Origin: Victivallaceae bacterium
GTDB taxonomy: Bacteria > Verrucomicrobiota > Lentisphaeria > Victivallales > Victivallaceae
NCBI GenBank assembly: GCA_028717165.1
Contig: JAQUOK010000011.1
Location: 1-19,630 of the forward strand
Length of the DNA: 19,630 bases
Direction of reading: 5' to 3'
How positions within the stretch are numbered: the stretch's first letter is position 1; every line of letters starts with the position of its first letter. This document shows, in pieces, positions 13,354 to 19,630 of this stretch. The position numbers and the translations under genes were made by a program. The notes beneath the pieces are model-generated. The model worked only from the letters and a program-made list of their open reading frames with translations. It was not told where the DNA came from and searched no databases.

Positions 13354-15246
13354 TACCGGCGCGGTATTTCAGAGTGTGCGCTCGGTAAATTTGAAGCGGC
13401 ATTCGAGCGTTTTGACCGGAACGGATTTATCCGGGAGGGAAAAACAAAATACCTTGAGGAAGCGGCAGAAAGTTACATGAAATATACTGAGAACGGCGAG
13501 TTTATCGACCGTTCGCTGCTGGTGGCGCCGACGCATGAGGAAGGCGATAAACTGACCGCCGCGGTCCGGGCAAAACTCAAAGCGTCCGGTTCAGTCGCTT
13601 CAAGCGGTAAAACCGCAAAAATCTTCCGCTCGTGGAGCAAGCCGAAAGCCTGGTTGAAAGATTCAGCAAATTACGCTCCCGGAACCGTGATCGCGTTCAT
13701 CCGGAATATGAAGGATATCGGCCGTGCCGGTGAAACGGCAACGGTCGAACGCAGTGAAGACGGAATGCTTTATCTCGACAACGGAAAATGCCTGTACGCG
13801 AAAGCGGCGTCAGATTTTATTGAAGCCGGTGAGCTGCGTGAAATCGAACTCTGCAAAGGCGATTTGATCCAGTTCAATGTGAATCTGCGAGACCGGAAGA
13901 TTTATAACGGCAATATCGCCCAGATCACGGATACGCCGGGAAAAGTCATGCTGCTATATCCGGATGGTAAGCCGCGCGAACTGATTGATATGCCGCCGGA
14001 TTATTCGACATTCAAATACGGCTGGGTGACGACTTCGCACAAAGCCCAGGGGCGTACTGCTGAAACGGTGGTCGTGGCGGCGCAGGCGCTGGACCGCAAG
14101 GCGTTTTATGTGGCCTTGAGCCGGGGACGCAGCCGCGTGGCGCTACACTGCCCGGAAAAAGAGTTTTTGAAGCAGCAGTTGAGTTTCCGGATCGGCGATC
14201 GCTTAAGCGTACATGACCTTGCCGGAGACGGACAAATCGCGCCGGACAACCTTCTGTCTCTGTCGAAAGACGCGCGTTCACGGAAAGCGAAAACACTGCC
14301 GGATACGACCTATAAGAGTATCGCGGAACGGGCCCGCAAACTCATGAAAAAGATCAAACGTCTGGCAGGTAATTTAGTCAATATCAAGCGGAAAATATCC
14401 GCCCGCCGCGCCCGGAACCGTAAATACGGCTTCGGAATCGTGACGGAGGAAATAAAATTGGAAATCGAACATCAGAACGCACTGGCGGCTATTGAGGAGC
14501 AGCAGGCCCAGGAAGCCCGTGCCGCCGAAATCAAGCGGATGCTCAATCCGCCGCGTCAACTTTCCGCCTATGAGGAAGCCATGCAGCAGGTACGTGCCGC
14601 GTCAGCATTGCCACAGGCTACGCCGAAAAAAGAAAAGCAGCCGGAAATATATCCGGTTCCGAATCCCCGACCGAGAGAGTCAGTTGTTTCAAAACCTGTT
14701 TCAGATTCGCTGGCGGTCATTGAGGAACAACAGGCCAAAGAACCCCGTGCCGCCGAAATCGAGCGGATGCTTAATCCGCCGCGTCAACTTTCAGCCTATG
14801 AGGAAGCCATGCAGCAGGTGCGTGCCGCGTCAGCATTGGCACAGGCTACGCCGAAAAAAGAAAAACAGCCGGAAATACATCCGGTTCCAAATCCCAAACC
14901 GTTCCGGTTTCCGGAAACGCCGGCATTTTCTTCACCGGATAATCGGGCTGTACCGAACGAAGCTCAATCCAAACGTAGACTTTCAGCTTATGAAGAGGCA
15001 TTACAGATAAAGAAAGAATATGAAATACGTTTTCAGGAACTCAAAGCGGCGGAACTCAAAGCGGCCGCGGAACGCGCCGAGCAGGAAAAACTGGCACAAG
15101 AAATTGCTGCCCGTGAACAAGCGGAACGCGAAGCCGCTGAAGCTGCCCGTCTGGAAGCTGAACGCAAGGAACGCTTACATAAAGCCGCTGAATTGCGTGC
15201 AGCCCAGGCAAAAAAGAAAAAGCCCAGTCGCGGTATGGATTTATAA
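13354..15246 (+). pseudogene. MobF helicase C-terminal part and repeat tail
   Basis: This continues the relaxase frame after the TAA: YRRGISECALGKFEAAFERF, then the first ATG at 13477. A stand-alone start there has no ribosome-binding site. Numbered from 13477, residues 14-24 (LLVAPTHEEGD), 185-194 (TTSHKAQGRT) and 211-218 (YVALSRGR) are helicase motifs IV to VI. Beyond about 330 the tail is a low-complexity Ala/Glu/Gln/Pro region with two 76-residue repeats and a third partial copy, then a coiled coil rich in Ala, Glu and Arg and a Lys-rich end. The codons look normal and no other lesion is present, so the stop is recent, an error or tolerated. Confidence 0.75.
14482..14902 (+). repeat. 228-bp tandem repeat in the relaxase tail
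   Basis: Two near-identical units start at 14482 and 14710, with a period of 228 bp (76 codons). The conserved part is about 193 bp and ends near 14674 and 14902. Both encode AAEI-RMLNPPRQLSAYEEA then MQQVRAASAL. A third, shorter copy of the same core (RRLSAYEEALQ) starts near 14974. Confidence 0.85.
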
Positions 15247-15267
15247 TTTCAAAGGGAAAGGCATATT

Positions 15268-15537
15268 ATGGAAAACAAAGCATTTTATTGTATCAAGGGA
15301 CATTTGCCGAAATTCGAGCTCAAACTGGAAGCGGAAAATTTACTGCTGGCGTGGGAAACGCTCAGCAATATCCGGGCTGCATCGGATTATTTGTCGATTA
15401 CTTTTGTATGTGAATTCGGACATGTTCAGATTACCTCTTCGGAATCCCTGGCGGAGCTTTTTGAAGCCTTGCAGATGGAAAACCTGCGCATGCTTGACGG
15501 CCGGAAACTGAACTGCAAAATAATTGCCCCGGAATGA
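15268..15537 (+). CDS. Small protein downstream of the relaxase, unknown
   Basis: An 89-residue protein starting 21 bp after the relaxase frame ends, preceded by AAAGG about 6 nt from the ATG, so likely co-transcribed with it. It has no membrane segment. The sequence alternates strands and helices: FYCIKGHLPKFELKLEAENL, SITFVCEFGHVQITS and SLAELFEALQMENLRM. I recognise no family. Its position suggests an element-specific accessory protein. Confidence 0.6.
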   Translation: MENKAFYCIKGHLPKFELKLEAENLLLAWETLSNIRAASDYLSITFVCEFGHVQITSSESLAELFEALQMENLRMLDGRKLNCKIIAPE

Positions 15538-15551
15538 TTGGCAAATCCGGA

Positions 15552-15734
15552 TTATTCGCCATCTTCATCTTCTTCATAAAGGTCGGGGGCATGGATTTCA
15601 AGATATTCAATTGCGGCCATTTCCACTCCATTGTTCCATGAATGCCAGCTTCCTTTCCAGGGGCTTTGATCAAACCCGCGGTTTTTGGCTTCTTCGAGGA
15701 TTTCCGACATAGTCATTTCATTGATTCTGCTCAT
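15552..15734 (-). CDS. INEMTM-type small acidic protein, copy 1
   Basis: A 60-residue protein starting at ATG 15734, where GGAG lies 7 nt upstream; an in-frame ATG at 15776 lacks one. It begins MSRINEMTMSEILEEA, continues NRGFDQSPWKGSWHSWN and ends with an acidic tail EEDEDGE. It is clearly paralogous to the protein at 18259-18468: both share INEMTM-E, A---GF, KG--S, WN, E--A-E, P-L-E-E-D. No known domain is recognised. It lies 14 bp from the convergent + strand gene. Confidence 0.65.
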   Translation of the reverse strand: MSRINEMTMSEILEEAKNRGFDQSPWKGSWHSWNNGVEMAAIEYLEIHAPDLYEEDEDGE

Positions 15735-15753
15735 GGTTAAGCTCCTTTCTGTT

Positions 15754-15825
15754 GGTTCGACTTCATGAAACCGCATGGAGAAAAGTCCCCCGTTTCCGGG
15801 GGCGCAGCGGTATGCGGGTCGAACC
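15754..15825. repeat. Nested inverted repeat with a GC hairpin
   Basis: GGTTCGAC (15754-15761) and CCGCAT (15771-15776) are complementary to ATGCGGGTCGAACC (15812-15825). Inside lies CCCCC-GTTTCC-GGGGG (15788-15803). The region is just upstream of the small minus-strand gene (start 15734) and might fold as its leader RNA. Confidence 0.5.
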
Positions 15826-15957
15826 GGAAGAAAGTTAAACTTGCTCGCTGGTTTTCAGCAAAAAATATTACCCCAATGCTTATAGCGATTCCTTTCGTAC
15901 CGTCCCTTCGGAACCATTGACGTTGGGTTCGTTATTATTGTTTTGTTTTTTAATATC

Positions 15958-15985
15958 TTGACATTTTTCTTTTCCGGGTTATTTT
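15958..15985 (+). promoter_or_regulatory. Sigma70-type promoter without a following gene
   Basis: TTGACA (15958-15963) and TATTTT (15980-15985) with a 16-bp spacer, on the + strand. No + strand ORF follows within 3 kb, but folded sequence and a terminator do. Confidence 0.45.
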
Positions 15986-15991
15986 GTATAT

Positions 15992-16235
15992 ATAATCAAA
16001 CGGAGATTGCTTATAAGTTTATAGAATATTCAACAACATTTTAATAATGAAGCCGATGCGGCTTCCAATAGCGTTTCAATCAAAAACTACCACTTTCTAA
16101 TTAGAGGGACGCGACTTGGAAGAACCGCGTCCGTTTTGGATATTTTATATATTCTTTGCGGGCGCGCCTTTCATTCCCTCTTATGGTTACTGTGGTAGTA
16201 CCTTGATTGAGTTTGAAATGGCGCGTCCCTTTTTA
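15992..16235 (+). ncRNA. Candidate structured RNA
   Basis: The gene-free region after the promoter folds well. GAAGCCG-ATG-CGGCTTC stands at 16049-16065. A long interrupted stem pairs TCAATCAA (16076-16083) and CTACCAC (16087-16093) with GTGGTAG (16192-16198) and TTGATTGA (16203-16210). Inside is AGAGGGA (16103-16109) with TCCCTCT (16175-16181). Competing pairings exist: GGACGCG/CGCGTCC (16107-16132), AGGGACGCG/CGCGTCCCT (16105-16113 with 16222-16230), and GGCGCGCC/GGCGCGTCC (16161-16228), the last followed by a T-run. It could be an attenuator or counter-transcript of either strand. Family unknown. Confidence 0.4.
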
Positions 16236-16323
16236 TTGCCGCCATTCCATACACCACAGCACTTTCATATAGCAACATTATAATTCGAAGTATTGAAGAA
16301 ACATATATAAATATACCCACCTG

Positions 16324-16390
16324 CCGGGTGCATAGCCAAAAAATTACGAATTACATTAACATTTCTCCATAGGCTGTGCACCCGGTTTTT
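16324..16390 (+). terminator. Long-stem terminator on the + strand
   Basis: CCGGGTGCATAGCC (16324-16337) pairs with GGCTGTGCACCCGG (16372-16385) through 14 pairs including one wobble, and TTTTT follows at once (16386-16390). The loop is 34 nt. No + strand gene precedes it within the 0.8 kb back to 15537, which fits a non-coding transcript from 15,990. The 16236-16323 stretch holds nothing further. It could also end the minus-strand operon. Confidence 0.55.
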
Positions 16391-16413
16391 CCCCCTCGTT
16401 TAAGCAATAATTA

Positions 16414-16932
16414 TCACGATTTTTGATATCGGCTGTCGTTAATGATATGGTAAATTTCTTTGACCTGATCAATATCCCGCAAAACTATTCCGGCACGGTA
16501 AGTCGCGGCGGAACTGATGACGAGGTTGCCGCATCCCAGGATTTGCTGGATTAGGGTCTGGGTGTAACTGACGCTCTGGATTTCATCAAGTCGAAGCGTT
16601 TGATTGAAGCGGGTCAGAACACCGCCTTCGCTGGTAACGCCACGGGCGTTCACAATGTAGAACTGGTTTTTGCGCAGCAGGAGAACATATAGAATCCGGA
16701 TTATGATAATCAGGACTGTCAGGATTATTCCGCAGTTTACAGCAGTCAGATTCATTTTTCCACCGTTGAAAATCGCCCCGTAAATCCCACCGGACATCAA
16801 TGTCCCGAGTCCGATGCTCAATATGGTTCCGATGGCGAACCAGACGGTATTCCAGATGTTGCGGATGATAAATAAAATTTGATTGCCTTTGACCCGGTAC
16901 AGGATTTTTTCGTGTTTGCTTTCATTATTCAT
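16414..16932 (-). CDS. Membrane protein with bacterial PH (YdbS-like) domain
   Basis: A 172-residue protein from ATG 16932 (MNNESKHEKILYRVKG), with GGGAGG 5 nt upstream; the frame is open to 16980. Two membrane helices (ILFIIRNIWNTVWFAIGTIL and CGIILTVLIIIIRILYVLLL) are followed by a bPH2-type domain: NQFYIVNARGVTSEGGVL, RLDEIQSVSYTQTLI, ILGCGNLVISSA, IDQVKEIYHII. Bacterial PH-domain membrane proteins are common and of uncertain function. It is the last gene of the minus-strand operon, 66 bp from the gene before it. Confidence 0.75.
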   Translation of the reverse strand: MNNESKHEKILYRVKGNQILFIIRNIWNTVWFAIGTILSIGLGTLMSGGIYGAIFNGGKMNLTAVNCGIILTVLIIIIRILYVLLLRKNQFYIVNARGVTSEGGVLTRFNQTLRLDEIQSVSYTQTLIQQILGCGNLVISSAATYRAGIVLRDIDQVKEIYHIINDSRYQKS

Positions 16933-16998
16933 GACGGCCTCCCTTGTTTTGTCCTTTGCCCTCAGGCTGGGACAAAACATGAGAAGGTAAAAATTCTT

Positions 16999-17358
16999 TC
17001 ATGGGTTTTGAGCAGTGATTCTTTGTTTTTTGGCGAGTTTGCGGATATGACGGTCGAACGCGCTATCGGACATCGGCGAGATATTGGTTTTCATCCCGAG
17101 CCATTTGCGCAAATCGTTTTTGGTAATTGCAACCGGGACTCTTTTGCCGCTTTTAGCGATTCTGGTGAGCAGTGGGCCGTAAACTCGCTGGTAACGGATT
17201 AGGCGTTCTTCAATTTCGTTGATGGCGTCTTCAGTAATCCGGTTGACGCCGATTACATAGAATGTGAACAGCAGCGTTTCGAAAACAACTCTGCCGTTTT
17301 TTGATTTGAGCTTTCGCCGCCAGTTGGGGACTTGTGAAATATCATAATCCAAACTCAT
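16999..17358 (-). CDS. Element protein of unknown function
   Basis: A 119-residue basic protein with GGAGG 6 nt before ATG 17358. It is rich in helices; the stretch VPVAITKNDLRKWLGMKTNI followed by SDSAFDRHIRKLAKKQRI could be a winged-helix or other DNA-binding end, but this is only an impression. It lies 39 bp after ardC in the same operon. Confidence 0.5.
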   Translation of the reverse strand: MSLDYDISQVPNWRRKLKSKNGRVVFETLLFTFYVIGVNRITEDAINEIEERLIRYQRVYGPLLTRIAKSGKRVPVAITKNDLRKWLGMKTNISPMSDSAFDRHIRKLAKKQRITAQNP

Positions 17359-17397
17359 CTTATTCCTCCGGTTTATTGGTTATTTCTTTTGAGAGTT

Positions 17398-18249
17398 TCA
17401 TGCCGCCTTTTCCTGAATTTGTCCGACTTTCAGAATATAATCAGCGGCTTTCTGTGCTTTCTGAGCGGCTTGGACAACGAGCTTTTTATCGCTGCGGAGG
17501 CGTTCGAGCCAACTGCGGATGTACGCACTGGAATTTTTGATCGTGGTATTTTCTATCCCGCTGTAAGCGCAGAGGAACGCGGCGCCCATTTCAGCGATCA
17601 GTTCTTCCTTGGAATATGTATCACTGCCGAATTCAACGCGGTCCATGCCGGGACGGTTCAATCGGGAGCTATGCCCGGTCGAATGGGTCTGCTCGTGAAA
17701 CAAGGTGGAATAGTATTCCTCTTCGCTTTTAAAAGCTGAACGGTTCGGCATCCTGATCCAGTCCGGCAGTGGACTGTAACAGGCATCGTCGCCGCCGTGA
17801 ATGACCTCCGGGCCGTCGATATATCCGGCAATGATTTCCTCCGCCGTTTCAATCGGATTGAATTCCAATTTATATTTCGGGGGAAGATACGGAATATATT
17901 TTTCGGGAATACCGCGGGTCTGTTCCAGATTATAGATTTGATAGAAGCGCAGAAGCGGGATACGGGTATTTTCGTCTTTCTCGAAAAGCATCCAGAATAC
18001 CACTTCGGTTGCCGAAACATTCGTCCTGAGCTCTCCGCCGAGTTTCCTGAGCTGCCGGAGCGTCAAATAGAACGGGGATTCATAGGGCAGATTACTGAGC
18101 AGAATCGCGTTGATGCCGCGATATGCCCTGCCGCTGACCAGGTTGCGGCACCGCCATTCGGCGGGCCGCCAGGAGCAATGCCACGGAATATTGCCGTTTT
18201 CGAGTTCGGCGATAATGCGGTTGGTGATTTCCTGATAAATGTCGCGCAT
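17398..18249 (-). CDS. ardC: ArdC-like antirestriction / ssDNA-binding metalloprotein
   Basis: A 283-residue protein with the two ArdC parts. The N-terminal domain (1 to about 125) has MRDIYQEITNRIIAELENG, PW--SWRP, GRAYRGINAILL and, further on, LLRFYQIYNLEQT. The C-terminal zincin-like domain has LFHEQTHSTGH, with the HExxH-type site H185-E186-Q-T-H189 and a later Glu, probably E220 in EELIAEMGAAFLC. Family members are carried by conjugative plasmids, bind single-stranded DNA and protect incoming DNA from restriction. It sits 9 bp after the small acidic protein gene, and its frame is intact. Confidence 0.85.
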   Translation of the reverse strand: MRDIYQEITNRIIAELENGNIPWHCSWRPAEWRCRNLVSGRAYRGINAILLSNLPYESPFYLTLRQLRKLGGELRTNVSATEVVFWMLFEKDENTRIPLLRFYQIYNLEQTRGIPEKYIPYLPPKYKLEFNPIETAEEIIAGYIDGPEVIHGGDDACYSPLPDWIRMPNRSAFKSEEEYYSTLFHEQTHSTGHSSRLNRPGMDRVEFGSDTYSKEELIAEMGAAFLCAYSGIENTTIKNSSAYIRSWLERLRSDKKLVVQAAQKAQKAADYILKVGQIQEKAA

Positions 18250-18258
18250 GAATTCACC

Positions 18259-18468
18259 TCACGCCGCATCGTCCGGATAATCGTCGAACTCTTCATTTTC
18301 GATTAGTTCCGGATCGTATTTCTTTACGAATTCATAAGCTTTACATTCCTGGGAAAAATTCCAGTGATAAAAGCTTGATAGTCCTTTGGCTCCTTGAATT
18401 TTGAAACCGAGTTCCACCGCGCGGTCGCGGACTTCCTGCATAGTCATTTCGTTAATGTCCTTAGCCAT
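18259..18468 (-). CDS. INEMTM-type small acidic protein, copy 2
   Basis: A 69-residue protein with GGAGG 7 nt before ATG 18468. It begins MAKDINEMTMQEVRDRAVEL and has GFKIQGAKGLSSFYHWNF, YEFVKKYDPELIENEEF and an acidic DDYPDDAA end. It is paralogous to 15552-15734 over nearly the full length. It lies directly before ardC in the operon. The function is unknown; a DNA-mimic or a partner of the conjugation machinery are open possibilities, given the charge. Confidence 0.7.
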   Translation of the reverse strand: MAKDINEMTMQEVRDRAVELGFKIQGAKGLSSFYHWNFSQECKAYEFVKKYDPELIENEEFDDYPDDAA

Positions 18469-18489
18469 TTTGTGCCTCCTGATTATTTT

Positions 18490-18810
18490 TTATATTGATT
18501 TCCCGGCACTTTGCAGTTTGCTGATAAGTTTCGTCAACTCCCGCCGCCCGATATGGATAATTTCGCCGGGTTCACGGTCGGAAAGATCGGCAAGATACTG
18601 CTTGGCAAGGTCAATACCGATTCTGGCGTCAAGCGGCGTATCCGGCGTTACCGCAACTTCGATCCGGCGATCCGCATTGTCCCGAAACGTGAATCGTTCC
18701 GGGAGCGTTTTTAGTTTGGATTTGATCGGCAGGAACTGTTTAATACCCTCGAAGCTGCCCCGGATCGAGATGTCCGGACTTTTCTGATGAATGATGATAT
18801 GGCAATTCAT
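18490..18810 (-). CDS. Unknown small protein
   Basis: A 106-residue protein starting 4 bp after the stop of the preceding gene, whose 3' end contains AAGGAGG. It shows no membrane segment. Segments: MNCHIIIHQKSPDISIRGSF, FTFRDNADRRIEVAVTPDTP, ADLSDREPGEIIHIGRRELT. I do not recognise a family. It is translationally coupled to the large upstream gene. Confidence 0.55.
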   Translation of the reverse strand: MNCHIIIHQKSPDISIRGSFEGIKQFLPIKSKLKTLPERFTFRDNADRRIEVAVTPDTPLDARIGIDLAKQYLADLSDREPGEIIHIGRRELTKLISKLQSAGKSI

Positions 18811-18814
18811 ATTT

Positions 18815-19630
18815 TTACGCCGCCTCCTTTTCGATATTTTCCTGTTCCGCTTCGAGTTTTTTCTGTTCCGCTTTGGCGAGGGCTTCCCATGCTTTGGGAT
18901 CAGGCAGTTCTTTCACGGCTTCTTCAAAGGCTTTGCCGAGATCGAACTTAACCAGATTCGCGATGAGCGATGCCTCTTCCCAGCACGCTTCTTCCGGCCC
19001 GCTTTGTCCGTATTCCAGCTCTTTAATGACGTTTTCGCAGGCCCGTTCCCACATCAGCTTGTCAAGGGATTCGCCGGAATCGAGCGCGTTATAGCTCATG
19101 ATCTTATCCGGCAGTTTCGTCGGGTTGGAACGTTCTTTAGTCTTGAAATCGAAAAATTCGCCGCATACGGCATTGACACCTTTGCAGGCGATCATTACAT
19201 AAATACTCGTCCGGTCTGGAATCGTCGTCTCACCGGCTTTAATGGCGCTGACCAGCTTGGTGATTGCTTTTCTCCGGCGCTGCTTGGTTTTGGCCGCTTT
19301 CCGTTCCGCGAGCGTCTTGGTCTTTTTCGGCGCGGTTTCCGCTGAAGACTGCGGACGCTGGATCGTGATCCGGGTTCCTGCCTGCGGTCCGTCCGCGATA
19401 ATCGCTGGAACGCCGTTTTCCGGTTTCTCGGCGGTTTTCCAGTCGCCGGGCCCGAGTACGGTGCTTTCCGCGAGCGGATTGTTTTCTTCTTCCTGATTCT
19501 CGTCATGGGCATGATAGTTTTGCGTAACGAGTACGGTTTCCGGTTCCTGGGCGGCGAGTGTTGCCACATATTCCTGCCGTTTCTTTTCCAGGTATTCGCG
19601 GTTCATGCAGCGCGGTTCGGGAATCAGATC
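18815..19630 (-). CDS. Large element protein, 5' end outside the window
   Basis: The minus-strand frame is open to the window edge (LIPEPRCMNREYLEKKRQEY). No ribosome-binding site precedes the Met at 19606, so the start is probably beyond 19630. The visible 272 residues have a Cys-containing start, a low-complexity Pro/Glu/Lys linker (about residues 40-120 from the Met), a central segment TSIYVMIACKGVNAVCGEFF and an Ala/Glu/Lys coiled coil at the end. The start recalls the Cys-rich region after the ParB domain of some plasmid ParB-like proteins, so a partition or DNA-binding protein is possible; this is weak. Confidence 0.5.
   Translation of the reverse strand, partial: DLIPEPRCMNREYLEKKRQEYVATLAAQEPETVLVTQNYHAHDENQEEENNPLAESTVLGPGDWKTAEKPENGVPAIIADGPQAGTRITIQRPQSSAETAPKKTKTLAERKAAKTKQRRRKAITKLVSAIKAGETTIPDRTSIYVMIACKGVNAVCGEFFDFKTKERSNPTKLPDKIMSYNALDSGESLDKLMWERACENVIKELEYGQSGPEEACWEEASLIANLVKFDLGKAFEEAVKELPDPKAWEALAKAEQKKLEAEQENIEKEAA

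Noticed and set aside
13351..13370. Selenocysteine or pyrrolysine recoding at the relaxase stop
   Set aside because: The stop is TAA, not TGA or TAG, so these known recoding routes do not apply. The hairpin alone is not enough.
14492..15511. Long Arg-rich frames on the + strand
   Set aside because: They are the +2/+3 readings of the repeat tail and show the repeat as Arg/Pro/Ser runs; the other frame holds the helicase continuation.
15750..15830. tRNA gene suggested by GGTTCGAC
   Set aside because: No acceptor stem or anticodon arm with the right spacing can be drawn.
19606..19630. ATG 19606 as the start of the large protein
   Set aside because: No ribosome-binding site precedes it and the frame is open to the window edge with plausible residues, so I treat the gene as cut by the window.

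Overview
The window looks like a bacterial chromosome in which an AT-rich host region (about 1-11,200) meets a visibly more GC-rich block of conjugative or mobilizable-element genes (about 11,200-19,630). The taxon is not certain. The combination of TetR, Rnk, Usp and PTS-EIIA domain shuffling, an RRACH-like AT-rich host and an intergenic palindrome at 97-161 made me think of the PVC group (Lentisphaerota or Verrucomicrobiota). This is an impression, not a result.

Host region, left to right. Positions 1-1107 hold an imperfect palindromic repeat and the decayed minus-strand remains of a PTS enzyme I C-terminus and a YHS-domain lipoprotein. Positions 1187-4593 hold cassette 1, read leftwards. 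It runs from a palindromic operator and promoter to a TetR repressor fused to an Rnk/GreA-type domain, a stand-alone Rnk-like protein, an Rnk C-terminal fragment, a second Rnk-like protein, and a Usp-like plus PTS-EIIA protein. Positions 4594-5122 hold a folded three-way-junction element and a frameshifted remnant. Positions 5094-7419 hold cassette 2, a second copy of the same arrangement: the same operator and promoter, a TetR-Rnk gene gutted by an internal deletion of about 0.84 kb, an Rnk-like gene whose ancestral ATG is now ATA, a stand-alone EIIA lacking the Usp part, and an AblB-like acetyltransferase. Divergent from cassette 2 is a two-TM potassium channel with an RCK domain, cut in two by an IS200-type insertion (8286-8943). 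Positions 9325-10,838 are a graveyard: a possible nuclease remnant, an efflux-adaptor/integrase chimera, a degraded ORF and a small unknown protein.

Element region. A small HTH-like protein (10,944-11,225) and a MobF relaxase-helicase (from 11,614) are divergent around a repeat-rich intergenic region that is a good oriT/control-region candidate. The relaxase-helicase frame is interrupted by a single in-frame TAA at 13,351, followed at once by a perfect hairpin. The same frame continues to 15,246 and ends in a repeat-bearing tail. A 0.6-kb region without genes (15,780-16,413) carries a promoter, nested stems and a terminator on the + strand and may encode a structured RNA. An opposing operon (19,630 to 16,414, minus strand) encodes a large protein cut by the window edge, two unknowns, a small acidic protein with a paralogue at 15,552-15,734, an ArdC-like antirestriction protein, and a membrane bacterial-PH protein.

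Working idea: the host cassettes may form a regulatory module. A TetR-Rnk sensor, Rnk-type RNA-polymerase-binding proteins and EIIA proteins sit beside a K+ channel and a compatible-solute-type acetyltransferase, which suggests K+/osmotic stress. The second copy is decaying. The domain assignments are fairly firm; the joint function is inference.
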